DNA from: Mactromeris polynyma
Lineage: Eukaryota; Mollusca; Bivalvia; Venerida; Mactridae
NCBI GenBank assembly: GCA_032209605.1
Contig: JASFXZ010000003.1
Coordinates: forward strand, 30,096,762-30,160,761
Direction of reading: 5' to 3'
Length of the DNA: 64,000 nucleotides
Position 1 is the stretch's first letter. Every line of letters starts with the position of its first letter. This document shows positions 27,901 to 42,900 of the stretch, piece after piece. Under the pieces are notes generated by a model that saw nothing but the letters and a program-made list of their open reading frames with translations, was not told the origin of the DNA and made no database searches. The translations under genes and the position numbers were made by a program.

Positions 27901-30900
27901 ACTGATTAAATAAAACTGTTTATGTCATTTCCCTGACAAAACTCAAAGACAGGTAGATAGTAGAAATATTGAGATAAATGGTTATAGGCCCCATTTACAA
28001 AAATCTTTAAATTAAATCATAATTTTTAATTCCTTGCTTTCTTACAAGAAAAAGTTTTAAGAATTTTGATTTCCACAAACACATTTCATGACCATGATTT
28101 TCAATTGACATTGTTAATTATTAAAACTACCCTTTTACACATTTCAATTGTGTTAGATTCCTTAAATTGAACTTAAAAGGCTGGAATAATATTTGAGAAA
28201 CCAGGCTCATCTCCACAAACTCTCCAGAGTCCATACTTATGCTCAAATCTAAAAATTCACTAAAATTATCGGAGATTTTCCTCAAATTTATATACCCCTA
28301 AACTCAAATGTAGCGCTTAAATATTTGAGGCTGGGTCAGTGGCACACAAAATACTTGAGAATGCTACGAGAGAACAGATTTAAGTGAACATTCAATTGAG
28401 TGAAAACTCCTATCAAATTAACTGAATACTCAAACTATTGTGATTACTGGGCCTAACTCAGAATGGGTAAGAAAATACTCACAATCTTGTTCACATCTCA
28501 GTATCTCAATGATAGGAGAAGTACCACTATCTTGTAGTAAATGGACAAGATGTGAATGACTACATTTTCTGAAACACAAAATAACAAAATTAACCAAATC
28601 ATTGAATATGAATATGATCAAAACGTCAATAATTTGAGTTGCTTAACTTTCACATTTGTTTTTCATGACAAAATATTATTGCAATGAAGCAATGAATATA
28701 TTAAATGAAGGTATCATTAAAAAAATATTTTTAAAAATACTATCTTTAAATTGCCACAACATTTACCTGACATCAATTCCATTGAGTTTTATCACAAAGT
28801 CACCTGGTTGGAGCCCTGCCTTTTCTGCTGCACCATTGACATCTACAGTTTCAATATAAGCAGGGTTACTTCCCTTTAAAACAAACCCAAAGCTGCCGTT
28901 TGCTCTAATGATTTGAAGAGCTCTGGAAAACGATTAATATATGTAGTACTTCAAGACTGTTTTAGCAATGTAGTACTATATGTGTTATGCAAATGTATTT
29001 TTTATGGGACATGCTTCCTTACATTATTATAAGCAGTACTTTGTATGGAAATGACTTTTATTTAACAGGAAAAGAATGGTAATTGCATGAATCAAAGCAT
29101 CTGACAAAAACAAGCAGGTTCCTCGGAGAAACAGAAATTGTCCAAGATGTCTACCCAGTTTGTAGGATGTTACAATGCAAAATGCTGATAAATAAAACAT
29201 TTATATACTAAAAGCAGTAATGTATGTTTTATTTATATACTAAAAGCAGTAATGTATGCTTTATCTATATACTATAAGAAGCAATGTCTTTTTTATTTAT
29301 TTACTATAAGCAGTAATGTATGTTTTTTATATACTATAAGCAGTAATGTATGTTTTATTGATATTCTATAAGCAGTATTGTATGTTTTATTTATATACTG
29401 TAAGCAGTAATGTATGTTTTTTATATTCTATAAGCAGTAATGAATATTTTATTAATATACTATAAGCAGCAATGTATGTTTTATTTATATACTATAAGCA
29501 GTAATGTATGTTTTTTATATTCTATAAGCAGTAATGAATATTTTATCTATATACTATAAGAAGCAATGTCTTTTTTATTTATTTACTATAAGCAGTAATG
29601 TATGTTTTTTATATTCTATAAGCAGTATTGTATGTTTTATTGATATACTATAAGCAGCAATGTATGTTTTATTAATATACTATAAGCAGCAATGAATGTT
29701 TTATTGATATACTATAAGCAGAAATGTATGTTTTATTAATATACTATAACCAGAAATGTATGTTTTATTTATATACTATAAGCAACAATGTAAGCAGCAA
29801 TGTACGTTTTATCTATATACTTTAAGCAGAAATGTATGATTTATGTATATACTATAAGCAGTAATGTATGTTTATTTATATACTATAAACAGCAATGTAT
29901 GTTTTATTTATAATACTATAAGCAACAATGTAAGCAGCAATGTATGTTTTATTTATATACTATAAGCAGCAATGTATGTTTTATCTATATACTATAAGCA
30001 GTAATGTATGTTTTATTTATATACTATAAGCAGTAATGTATGTTTTATTTATATACTATAAGCAGCTATGTATGTTTATTTATATACTATAAACAGCAAT
30101 GTATGTTTTATTTATAATACTATAAGCAACAATGTAAGCAGCAATGTATGTTTTATTTATATACTATAAGCAGCAATGTATGTTTTATTTATATACTATA
30201 AGCAGTAATGTATGTTTTATTTATATACTATAAGCAGTAATGTATGTTTTATTTATATACTATAAGCAGCTATGTATGTTTTATTTATATACTATAAGCA
30301 GAAATGTATGTTTTATTTATATACTATAAGCAGTAATGTATGTTTTAATTATATTCTATAAGCATCAATGTATGTTTTATTTGTATTCTATAAGCATCAA
30401 TGTATGTTTTATCTATATACTATAAGCAGCAATGTATGTTTTATTTACATACTATAAGCAGAAATGTATGTTTTATTTATATACTATAAGCAGTAATGTA
30501 TGTTTTATTTATATTCTATAAGCATCAATGTATGTTTTATTTATATACTATAAGCAGAAATGTATGTTTTATTTATATACTATAAGCAGTAATGTATGTT
30601 TTATTTATGTACTATAAGCAGCAATGTATGTTTTATCTATATACTATAAGCAGAAATGTATGCTTTATCTATATACTATAAGCAGAAATGTATGTTTTAT
30701 CTATATACTATAAGCAGAAATGTATGTTTTATCTATATACTATAAGCAGAAATGTATGTTTTATTTATATACTATAAGCAGAAATGTATGTTTTATTTAT
30801 ATACTATAAGCAGCAATGTATGTTTTATTTATGTACTATAAGCAGCAATGTATATTTTCTGTATATATGATAAGCAGTAATTAAAGCTTAATTGCAAAGA

Positions 30901-33900
30901 AGTCGGCTTCCTGGGTGAAAGTAGTACTGGCATCTTTTTAGGAGGGTTTGAATCCACATCCTATGAGTTTATGGGGCCCCGGCAGACACCTTTTCCACCT
31001 AAAACAACAGGTCACCGCAATAGTATCAGTTTAGAAAGTTCCCCAAGTCCAGCATGATCAATGTTACATTTATATATGTTACTCAACTTGACATGTAACA
31101 TTAAGACAGGTTAATGTGCACACATGTTCATGCTCCCATGATTCCACACATCAATCTTCATACGATTTTAATGTACTTGTTTATTGATAGACAATGTAAT
31201 ATTGTAATCAATAAGAACACAGAAATTATGCCTTAAGTGGGCAACAATGATAATAATGTATTACTACATGTGATATATCGTTAGAGGAAGACTATCAAGA
31301 CTGATGGCATCACCATTGAGAATAAACTCATCATATTGTCACTCTACTTAAACCATATTAAAATACAGCAAGGACACAGACATTTTGAAAATTTGCAGAT
31401 ATCTTAAATAATTTAAACACTGCTTGAGTCTTTTCTAACTTTTGTTAGATACAGAAGTAATATTTTCCAGCATTCTCAAAGTAGAATTGACTATGACACT
31501 AAGTATGCATACATGAGGAATTTGAATGGGATTATTACATAATCAGCTGGTACCTGCAAATGTATATAATAATATAACATTTGCTTATTGATCATTATTT
31601 TCTTTTTGCTACATGTGTTTTAACTGCAGTTTGGCTGTCATCCTTAATTATGATATCAATGTATCGACAATTTGGTCAAGTTGACAATATATCAATTATA
31701 GTATCGATACAATTTAACGCTGAACTGTATAAAAATCATAGTATTCTTGAAAACAATCGCCAACTATTTCAATTCCAAAAACGTTTGTTAACATTGTCAT
31801 AATCTGTGTCACTACTGCACTTGCTTGATTGTAAATTACTAATAAGATTAGGGTCTGTACGCTGCGTATCCTAGTCATGTTGTAAAAATAGCACACATTT
31901 TAAAATGCTGTAAGGCAATCACTGCAAAGATTGCCCTGGTTTTGAGAAGAGAAAAAATCAAGAAAATGTGGTCCCTAGAGTATTAATAAGGTGTTTTTCC
32001 CTGTGACCTGTTTTTTTACCCAGAATAACCCACTACTGAAGTTGACAAGTGTTTCATTCAGATGAACATTCTGAACGAATTTCAAGCTTACCTGAGCTGA
32101 AATATTAAGCATTATTTATATGGGATTCGACAGAATGAAGTTAATGTGATTATAATCTGACTACAACATTATCATTAACATGTTATGTGTTGTTAATTCA
32201 ATGAAAATAAGTATCTTGATTAATAAATATTATATAATTTATAATATCATTATATTGACAAAAACTCCCATAGTATCATCATACCACATGATAAAATATC
32301 AAAGAAAACATTAATAATGGTTGTATCATATAATGATATATAATTTACAAAGTTTGCAACGAAATGAATTAATCAAACCATGCAGCAGGTATTAATTACA
32401 AAATTTGCTGATAATGTTAACCGAAATAAATAAAATTTCAAATAAATATTGCAATTGCATGCAAACAATTATACACCAACAGAAGCTTGCCAACTATTGA
32501 ATTTAATGACCTGCACAGTAATGTTCGGTAAATCTTACAATAATTGTGAACTGCAATACATTCAGGAGGTAAGGTAGGGATGAATTTTATTAATCAAATT
32601 CTGACATTCGTATATAAACTGTATTTGCACATTTTTCAGATGTAAGTTTCCTTTGAACAAACTAGCAATGTGTTTATAGGCACACCCACTTTTCTGAATC
32701 AAGGGGCATAACTCTGCTCATACTTAATTAATCCAAGTGAACAATCCCTGGGCAATTTCATGTGATGACTAATATTGTTGTTACACTAGGTCATATACTT
32801 ATGATATGAGCGACCTTAAATTAGACAGACATGCATTTGGTCAATCTATGAGCCCCCCACAAAATTACACAAAAATGATGTTGCCCCCATTGATTTAATA
32901 TGAATGGCCATGCTTGATTGTTGTGGATGACCTTCGGGGGGGGGAGGGGGTCCATGGGTGAGTGAATATGGTCCCTGACTTCAAATTACATACCCCTCAC
33001 CGCTGAGTGCTCAAATTCAAACCAGGAAATAGAATTACTAAGGGACAAAGCCATTCAGTTGGCTGGTGTCTTCCTCCATTGTAATGGCTGGAAAACCACT
33101 ACATGACCGTGGCAGTTTACGAGGCTTAATGCCTGTTTACAAAAAAGTGATATTATCAAAGGAGTAGACAGAGTTAATTTATAGTCTATGATAAGAATCC
33201 AAAAGGTTGCAAAAATCATAGAGGTTAATGGTAACCATGGTGAGGAAAATATAGTTGCTGAAGAAAGCAAATGTGTTTTGTACAAAGCAAATGCAAACAA
33301 GGCTTACAAGATAATCTACAGATGACATTTCTGAATCTTGTTTGGGTCAACATATCTAAATAAACGTCCATGATCCTTCATGCTAAATTCGGATGCAAAG
33401 ACATGCAATGGAACATGATACAATGCAATTATTTGACCAGCAGCATAATGGTAAGATATGCGATGAATATAGGCAGTACATTGTAGGCCTATGATGCTGG
33501 AAAATATATGTTGAGCTCTAGAATCCTTTTTTTTCTTACACAAATCTTTTTGAAAATGGAGTTCGAAACAGATCTCTAATGGTATGTTCTATGAAGGTTT
33601 GGCCTGGCCAACCTTGAAATGAGTCATGACTGTCTCTGATCATGACATCCTGCATGGGCAGTTGTTATGGTTTTAGAAAAATAATCTTTAATTGACACTT
33701 GGACGGCTAGTTACACGTAAAACCGTTCAATGCCAAAAGTGGAAAACTGCACACTGCACTCAATAACTTTGCAAGCTAATTACAATAATCATGTTCTGTA
33801 ATTATACCTTCTTTGTCCAATCTTGTGGGAAGCAGACGGCGTTCCATTACCTTCTTTTTCTGTGGCATTCATTTTAGCCATATACTGTTGCTGTTGCCGG

Positions 33901-36900
33901 GTTATATCATCAAACCTTACTCTCTGACGGGGAGGAATGAATGGCCTAGAATGTAAAAGATATAAAAAATTATTTATATTGAATAATGTATCTTTTTGTA
34001 ATAATTCTCTAATTGAAAGCACTGTAAAAGCCCCATTTGATGACCTTTAGGCCTTTCATACTGTAGTATGTTTGATGCTGTTTGTTGAATAGTAAAAAGT
34101 TACTTAATCCAGGAGATACTTGCTGTTTTGTTAGGCCTAACTTATCAGGCTAATGTCATTATTAATATGTTCTCTATGTGCTGCAACATTTGTTATAGCT
34201 ATACCGACTTTGAAGCTTCACATTCAGACAAAGAGAATTCTTACATGGTGTATGTGCATTGCGCTTTTATGAACAAACATGAAATGCACTAATCAGACAG
34301 TCGCACTAGGATAAGATCTATAAGTATGCACCATAATGCACACAATACAGACATATCACATGACTTGGACATGAAATAGATGCAATGTTATGTAAATAAA
34401 AGTAATTAAGAGCAGCCTTTGGGACAACAATACTGATGAGCTTTGCAAACTCATGCCCTGTTTCACATATACCTTTGGCACTTATTTCACACAGAAGCAA
34501 CGCATTAATAATATCAAAGTACTGAAAGGACCTCTACTGTGATGGCTAATTCATGCCACAGTCTATTATACTCATATGTCAATAATAAACTTCAAGTCCA
34601 ACCAGACCTAAGGCCAGTGAATGAAGAAAGTCAAACCAGTGTAATAAAATAATGTACTGGTGTTGGAGGTTCATGCCATTTTATAGCAAGATTTCAGTAC
34701 GAAAGTCAGTTGACCTTAGTAACCCAGTGTTCATGGGTAACCAACCAATACTGAACTTGTTTATCTGAAAGCAAAATTAATGACAATTTGCCAAAACGAA
34801 TCAGAGTCGGCAATCAGGATGTGTTATCTGCAATCAGAACACTGACAACATTAACGCCTCACACAGGGTTCAAACCTATGACCTCAAAATTGGCTGGTGA
34901 TAGCTATGCTGACTGAACGTATTGGACAGAGTATAGCACAAAAAACCCATGCACATACACAACCTGAAATATTTACTACCATTGGCCAATCATTCCAATT
35001 AGTTTTGAGCACTGATACAAGCCCTGGTTGGTGTTTTGCAATCACCACACAGTCACATTAACAGACATGAGAATGCAAAATTTCAAAATCAGCTGAAAAT
35101 CTGGCAAGGGGTCCAGGGGGCCGCTGAAGCTCCTGGCTTTTAAGCATCTAAGATAGCTTAAATTGTCTCAAAAGCGGCCCTTGAGAGCGTTTAAATTCTC
35201 ATGCCCGGATTAATTAGGACAAATACGGTATTTGTGTCTTAATATTTTTGGCTAAACTGAAATGTAGAAAATAAAGACCAAAGCGGACAGAACACAATCA
35301 TAACAATCAATAATAATACAGATAATTCATCTGTCAGCACAAGAAATCATACAACTCTGAGTCCCTGAGATGATTATTTTCCATAATCAATATCTTGCAA
35401 ATTTTAGACATACTTTGTATTCTACATGGACAGCATACATGGAACAGAATAGAACAGAGCAATACTGACTATATCTTAATTGTACAGTAAAACCTAACCT
35501 AAACACCACCTCAATAATAAGACCACCTCAAAATTAAGAACACAATTTTCAAGTCCATTTTCATTGTTTTGCTCTTTATTCAACCTCAATATTAAGACCA
35601 CCTCAGTAAGAAGACCAGTTTTCAAGGGTACCAAGGGTGGTCTTATTATTGAGGTTTTACTGTACCCCAAAATAAATGTCACACTTTAGTCACTACAGTG
35701 CAACCTCTCAAGAGCAACACCCTTAGAGGGGATGTACATTATGGCTGTTGTTCAGAGGTTGTTGTTCTGGTGAGGTTAAACTATAAATTCTTACTAAAGT
35801 AAAGTGATTATGCTGTAAAAGGGTGGATATTGTTCAAGAGAGGGCTGCTCTAAATAGCACAGTATTTGCAATAAATGTGTAGCTTATATTTAGATAAATG
35901 ACAACAAACTTCATTATATTGAAGTTTAGTGAACTCAGGTGGTACAGAATGCCAAATACTTGGTGTAAACACAGTCAATGCCACAAACATTTTTTGCCCA
36001 ATTCAAATTGCAGTCTTTTCATAGTGTAAAATTATTCTGATTCCGTTTGGCCAAAACACAAGTTTGTAATGCAAGAACAATCGGATCATTGTAAGATTCC
36101 AATCTACGATAATACCTCCTGGTAATAAAGTCTATCAACAATATCAGACATTTATCAGACATTTATCTGCGCATATAAACAGTAAGCAGTTCAATTCCTC
36201 AAAAGAAAACTAATCATTCTAACAGACTTAAGGAATGTTCTTCATGAAAAAAATACAGAATTCAGCATGAAATTCAGAGCAACTTGTTGGCAGTTTGAAA
36301 ACAAACCTGTTTCCAGACGAAAATAATTATGAAATTTATGCCCAATTTATAACCTGACATGATTAGAAATGTCAATGGCATTCCAGGAGGAGAAGAATCT
36401 CTTAACACACTGCAAATATTAAACTATTCAAATACATTGGCCTCAATTTGTGTATAGCATTATTTGGGACACGAAATTAGAATCTTTTGAGTTGTTGTCC
36501 AAGTGAATTCTTGAGTATAGGTCAGTACCAGCATACTACATTATGTTACAGCAGAAAGTAATGTTTTATACTTCAGTGATGTAACTTGAAGACTCCAATC
36601 AGAGAACTCAGGACTCATGTAATTTTTGTGACCAGTATCAGAATGCAGCATTGCCATTGGTCAATTTCAAGTCGGAGCCAAGAAGCAATCAATTGGATGC
36701 TCTGTTCAGAGACTGTTCTCCACCCTCAAATATCTGATCTCTGCTGAGTGAGACCATTACAACATTGTTTATAGCTGTACATTAGGATTTGATTCATTCT
36801 GTACCAGAAACTCTTTTATTTCAGTCAGACTGGTGTGTGAATAATTGTAAAGAAACAGTTTCTTCCCCCCCCCCTTTCTGTACAATTATTTACCAGTATT

Positions 36901-39900
36901 CTTGGAAATAGCTTCTATAATGTTTCATTCTGTTCTGTTTTGACCTTTGAGAGTTGAGGTTTGAGACACATTTATGGATCAGGTATGATTAATTAACATA
37001 GAATTGGCATTCAATAATCTTTGCCACTCTCATCATGCACATCGATGTTCACGTCAAGTCGATGCATAATTATTATACATATATTGATAGTTGCTCTTAA
37101 CATTTGGCCAATGACAACTTTCGGGCATGTATGAATATTCATGAATGCCAGATAAGATATTGCCAAACTATAACTCACTTTGCATTTTCAAAAAAGTACT
37201 TATACCAACTGCAATATCGAGAGATGATGATAGATATTGTTCAAAATGTAGTATAACTCAAATTAGTTATTGCTTTTATTGTCATGTTTACCTAAATATC
37301 GATTGTAGGGGTGTTGTATTCAACTATTCATCCGTTCATAATTGAAAAAAGGACTTAAACAACCTTCTCACCCTATACCCAATATAATGGATATAAATCG
37401 ATAATGAAAGCCTTATCGAATTGGGTTTATACATTTATATTTATTTCAGAACGGTTAAATTGTAAACAAACTTTGAGGTGGTCAGCCAATGAAAACATGT
37501 CTTGCAAAATATTGACCAATAGATATTATGAACACATTCTCAACTAATTCTGAATTGAAAGTACTTATGTAATGATTTAAGTTGGAATTTAAAGACTGCT
37601 TCGATTGTTTGGTTTGTCGCAGTTTGTATTAATTATCAGGAAAGTTTTGTTGCCTTGGTATCTGTTTTACTTTATGGCATTTTGGTTACAAAAAACTGGA
37701 CACTGGATTGTATAATAAGACATACTTGGTATAGCATTTATACAAATTATACACATTTCATGGCGTACTTAGTACTGACAAGTCATTGATCAGAAGGATG
37801 TCCAAAAACCATAAGTATTGTATTTAGTTGTTCGGTAGAACAACTAAGTTTTATGGCAATTTTCAAAAGTCTCATCGCTTAACTACCAATACTTCTTTTT
37901 TCCGGAAGCGGCGCAAGAATAACAGGTAAATGAATTGGTCAAATAGTTCAACATCTGAGCGTAACCTGCGTAATATACTCAATACTGGTAGTAATCTTAA
38001 CTGCGCTATTAAATTGAATGGTTTAACAATGATGATTCGTACTTTCTGTGAATCTGTAAGTGTTAAAAACAAAACCAGTGTTCAATACCGAACAACTCTA
38101 GTGCTTTCAGCGCTTTGATTAAGTATTTGTTCCATCTTTACTATTTACCGAAACATAAATTACAAGTACATGATGCAATGAAACAGAGGTTAATACACCT
38201 GTTTGAACAATAGGTATTACTTTACTTAATCTGTGCCAGGGTTTATGTATTGCTTGAGTTACACTTAATTATATAAGCACTGACATAATCAATTAAACAT
38301 ATGTTTGTCTACAAACATGATATTGTACATGCAACATGTCAATGCAATAAACACAACCACCTGTACATTTACATCTTAATTATTGGAACTGCAGAAAAAT
38401 ACACATAACCATTAGATATGCAATTCTTGTAGGACATTTTTTCAGTAACTTTTCACAAACATCACGATTCATTTTTAATTTTCTTTATTTGACATAGTAT
38501 TACAGTAGCAATTTAGATGTTCAATTAAGGCTAGCTCAGTTGGTAGAACACAAGACTGTGAGTGAGTCATCTTGCAAATCTGGGTTCAATTCAGGGGTTG
38601 GGCATGTTATGTTCTTCTGTGACAATGGCTACAGTCATGTAGAGAAGGTGCAGAAGAACAAGTTGGTATTGGTTGATAATAGGTCAACTGGCTGCCGTAT
38701 ATGAATGACTGAAAAGGTTTTGAAAAATGGGGTAAAACCTGACGAAAACAAAACAAAATCAATAAAGATTCTCTTATACGATTGAATTCATTTAATATGA
38801 TACCAGTATATAACATTTCTTTTAACAGTTACCATGTAATTATGACAGGCAAATTATTAGGCTTTGATCCATTAATTGACATATTTGTTACCTAAATATT
38901 TCCCCTCAAAAGAGGGAAACTGTTTTGCCTTAAATTTGATGTCTTTTTAATCTAGTCCTATAGATTTTTGAGGCCAATAACTGACTTTAAGGAACTATAA
39001 TGGTTAATGTCAAGGCCTCATCAAAATTACGGAGCAGGCAGAGTTGCTAACCATACAGCCAAAAAGTTGCTATCAGTTGTATAGTGCTAAAGGTTGATAT
39101 GATCAGTACATTGAAGTCTTGCATAACTTTGTAGGCATCAGAAGATTATAATTATGGTTGCACACAATTTTCTGTCACACAACTAGATGTCTCGGGTGAA
39201 TTGAGCAGCTTGGGAGCGGTAGAAGTCCTTCTCTTATCTGACCCACACTCACGTCCATTATTGACTGCTAGCCATGGTAACAGAACATTTATTGAAACGT
39301 AAGACGAAGACGATTTTTTGTGTATTATATTCATTGCATTAAATTGCTCAAAATTCTAGTACTCTTAGTAACATTATAACTAACTGTAGTAATCACTACA
39401 TTTAGACAAGCAAAAACACAACTAGTATCGTACACTAACATTCAAATGTATTCCGGTACTGAATATTGCTGTTACGCTGCAAAGAACTAGGAACACACTT
39501 TAATTTTTTATTCATTTGCAAGTACTATTGCAGACAAATTATTTGTGCAGTAAGTGATATATGTTAGTTACTTGCCATACGTTAGTATTTTATTTACACA
39601 TGGTGGTGGCTAATAATATAATGCTTTTACCACACAGTTACTGAGAGTCATAACATTGCATATATGTACACAGTTCATGTTGAACTGGGTTAAGATACCA
39701 CAATAATAATAATAATAATAACAATAATAATAATAAAGACTTCATTTCACAAAGCTGCACTTTTGGGACAACCCAATCTTCCATGTGGGCCTCAACAAAA
39801 CGTATGACACATTATATACAATAAACAACAATAAATTACAAATTTAAGAAACAAAGAATTAAACACAGATACATGAAACAACAAGAAATAATTAGAAAAA

Positions 39901-42900
39901 AGATGGTCGGCGCAATTTGAAGGTTAAGATTTGTTGTGCAACATAAAAAAATGCTGAGAATTGTTACGATTGCTCAGGTCACTCCACATCCAAAATGGAT
40001 ATCAGTAAATTCACCGAAATGCAGTGGTTTTTGGTAAAGGAATGTACCCTTTATCAAAAGGTTAACCAAACCGCCTCAAGGTTACAAATGTTGTTCGGTT
40101 GAAGAGAAATTGCCTCGATAAACGTAAGATTTGATTGGTTTACACAACACTGATATGTTGCGTCGGAAAACAAAACTATTATGTCAAATAAGTTATTACC
40201 ATTAAGTGGATTTGGATTTTATTAACCAGAGATCTTCCATTGTAAGTAATTGATTGTCTGAATTTGTTCTAACTTTCTGCAGTTGGAATGTTGCATGGTA
40301 TTTCATTCCATATATTTGGACCAGAGTAACATTGTTGTTCAAGTCCCATCTAGTGATACAACATTATTGCAACATAATTAGTCATGCAACTCGTCTATAT
40401 ACTATTCAACATTTATAAATCATCAACAACAGTTTGCTTGTGAAAAGTTCACTGAGACAGGAAACTCACTGTAAACTGAAATCTCTTTCACCAGCTGTAC
40501 ATTTTGGCATAGATGATGTTATATGATCGTGGAGGCTGCTACACCCAGTATAACAATATTTCAATTATAATATACAGCAATGAAGGTTGAACTAACGTTC
40601 AGACAGCCATGTACAATAGGTGGAAGAATATGCAAGTTTAAATGTTAACTGCACAGTCAACACAGACAAGTTTAGGTATATGCATCACGTAGGAATCAAA
40701 CTCCACATCCTTTGGATGTCAGACCAGAGTCTGATGTCAAAATTTGAGCCGAAATCTAACAGGTTGGGTCTTGGATCTACAACTGACTGACAGCAAACCT
40801 CTCTGCTGAAACTGTGGTACTCAGTAAAATAACTGGAGTCTACCTGGCAAACTACTTCAGAACAAAACAAGATTATCGGTAGAATCAGAAGTATGTGAAA
40901 AATCATTGAAATGAAACATGCTGACAATATGCACATCTCCTCTTGGTAATGAAGTTTCCAATTAAATATTCCGGTCGGTGGTTTCTCAGAAATAGTACTG
41001 ACACAAACCTACGCATGTACTAACAGATGGAAGGACAGCCAACATGATGGCTATATACTCTCGTTCAGGGAGCATAACAAACGTAATATAACCACAGACA
41101 ATGTCTCACCACAATCTTACAAGGTTTCAAGTGTTACAGACAATTTTGAAGAATTGGCGTAAAATTATGTAATTTCTTTATCAGAACCGAGCTGCATTGG
41201 TTTGGTAGCATACCCTCAAGATTCTGATTACACGGTCCCAAATAATGCTACACAAACACATACAGTCAGACCTCATTTATTCGACCACCTTTTATCCGAA
41301 TACTTGGTATCAGGTCCCAATGTATCTAAGGCACGTTGAATTGAAATGTGCTATTTGAAACCATGAATTATACGAAATCGAATTTCGAACCCAATGATTT
41401 CAAATGAACGAGGTCAGACTGTATATCTAACCTATGTCATATTTTTATGCAGAAATTGGATGTTGTTCAATGTTCTAAAAAACAACACTCTGTTCTGTCA
41501 TATACATCATGACAATATTATATAAACACTTCTACATGACTTCAGCAACATAATTAGTAGAATACATCGCAGACAGATGTTTTATAATGCATTGCTTTGG
41601 AGGATATCTTTCTTGTGGTAAGTTTAATTATCTCAAACCCCCAAAAAATACAAACGAGAACAACAGCATAAAGGCAAAAAACAACTAATATTTCTGCACA
41701 AGTGTTATTGAAATTAAAAGAGAAAATGCACAGAAACATACAGAATCTTTCAATAACGATACTGCAAAGTTTCTTCCGACCTTTTGTGTGCTTTAACTGG
41801 GTTTAACAGCCTTTTTTTGACACAGCCGTACTAACATGGTTTTGCTATTTGCATATCAGTGTTGTGTAAACCAATCAAATCTTACGCTAACCACCAAGGC
41901 AATTTCTCTTCAACCGAACGACGTTTGTAGCCTTGAGGCGGATTGATTAACCTTTCGATAAAGGGTGCATTCCCTTATCGAAATCCACTGAATTTCGGTG
42001 AATTTACCCAAATCCATTTTGGATCTGGAGTGACCAGCACTCATAATCTCAGCATTTTTTAAATTTTGCACTACAAATCTTAACCTTCAAATTGCGCCTA
42101 CCATTTTTTTTTCAATATATTTCTTGTTTCAACAATGTTTCAGTTATTTACAGCAGTCAGTCAACCTAACCAGTTTCCAGGAATTAATTAACTTCCAGTA
42201 CTTATAAATGCCAGTCTGCAAGCAGCGGACAACTTCTCCACATATATCGGAGGTGAAGGACAAAATTAATAACAATAGCCATTTGTGATGGAGGGGCACG
42301 ACTTGCCCAGCGCAGGAATCAAACTTGGACCCTCCGGGGGACAATCTAGAGCTCTAACAAACTTTTTAGATAGTTCAAAAAGTTCTTTTAAACAGAAAAA
42401 AATGGTAAACTTCATTACATTCCATTGCAAATTATTTTTTATTTCTATTGATAAAATTTAATAAACAAGCATGCATAAAAAATAATTAAATTCCTATATG
42501 TCAGAACATATGAACCCTTTTATCATTCAACTAAAAATTATGACCATTTGGCACTAGACTACTGTAACTCAGTTTTGATACAGAAAAAGCTACAACGGTT
42601 TTGAGCAAAATCCTTGCCTCGATTGTTATAGATAATTCATATGCAATCACTCAGCCAGTCAATGGAGACATAACTATGGTAATTGCCAGTCTGTCTGGTA
42701 CTTGTGGTGACATGGCCTAGATAAAATTCTATTTTTTGTAAAGAAATAGATTGTTGTCCATCAAACAAGTGTTTTGACGGCACAAGTCAGACAGAAAACA
42801 AACATACTTTATAGCACATTATCTAACATGACATGTGTAATTATGTGACTGAAATTCAAAGAGCATATCCGCCAGTCTTAATAAAACATCTAGGAATGTG

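Noticed and set aside
29195..30870. CRISPR-like array
   Set aside because: Contiguous tandem units with no unique spacers, in a eukaryotic intron.
38525..38605. Functional tRNA gene
   Set aside because: A and B boxes are present, but the acceptor and anticodon stems do not pair well. Called a SINE head instead.
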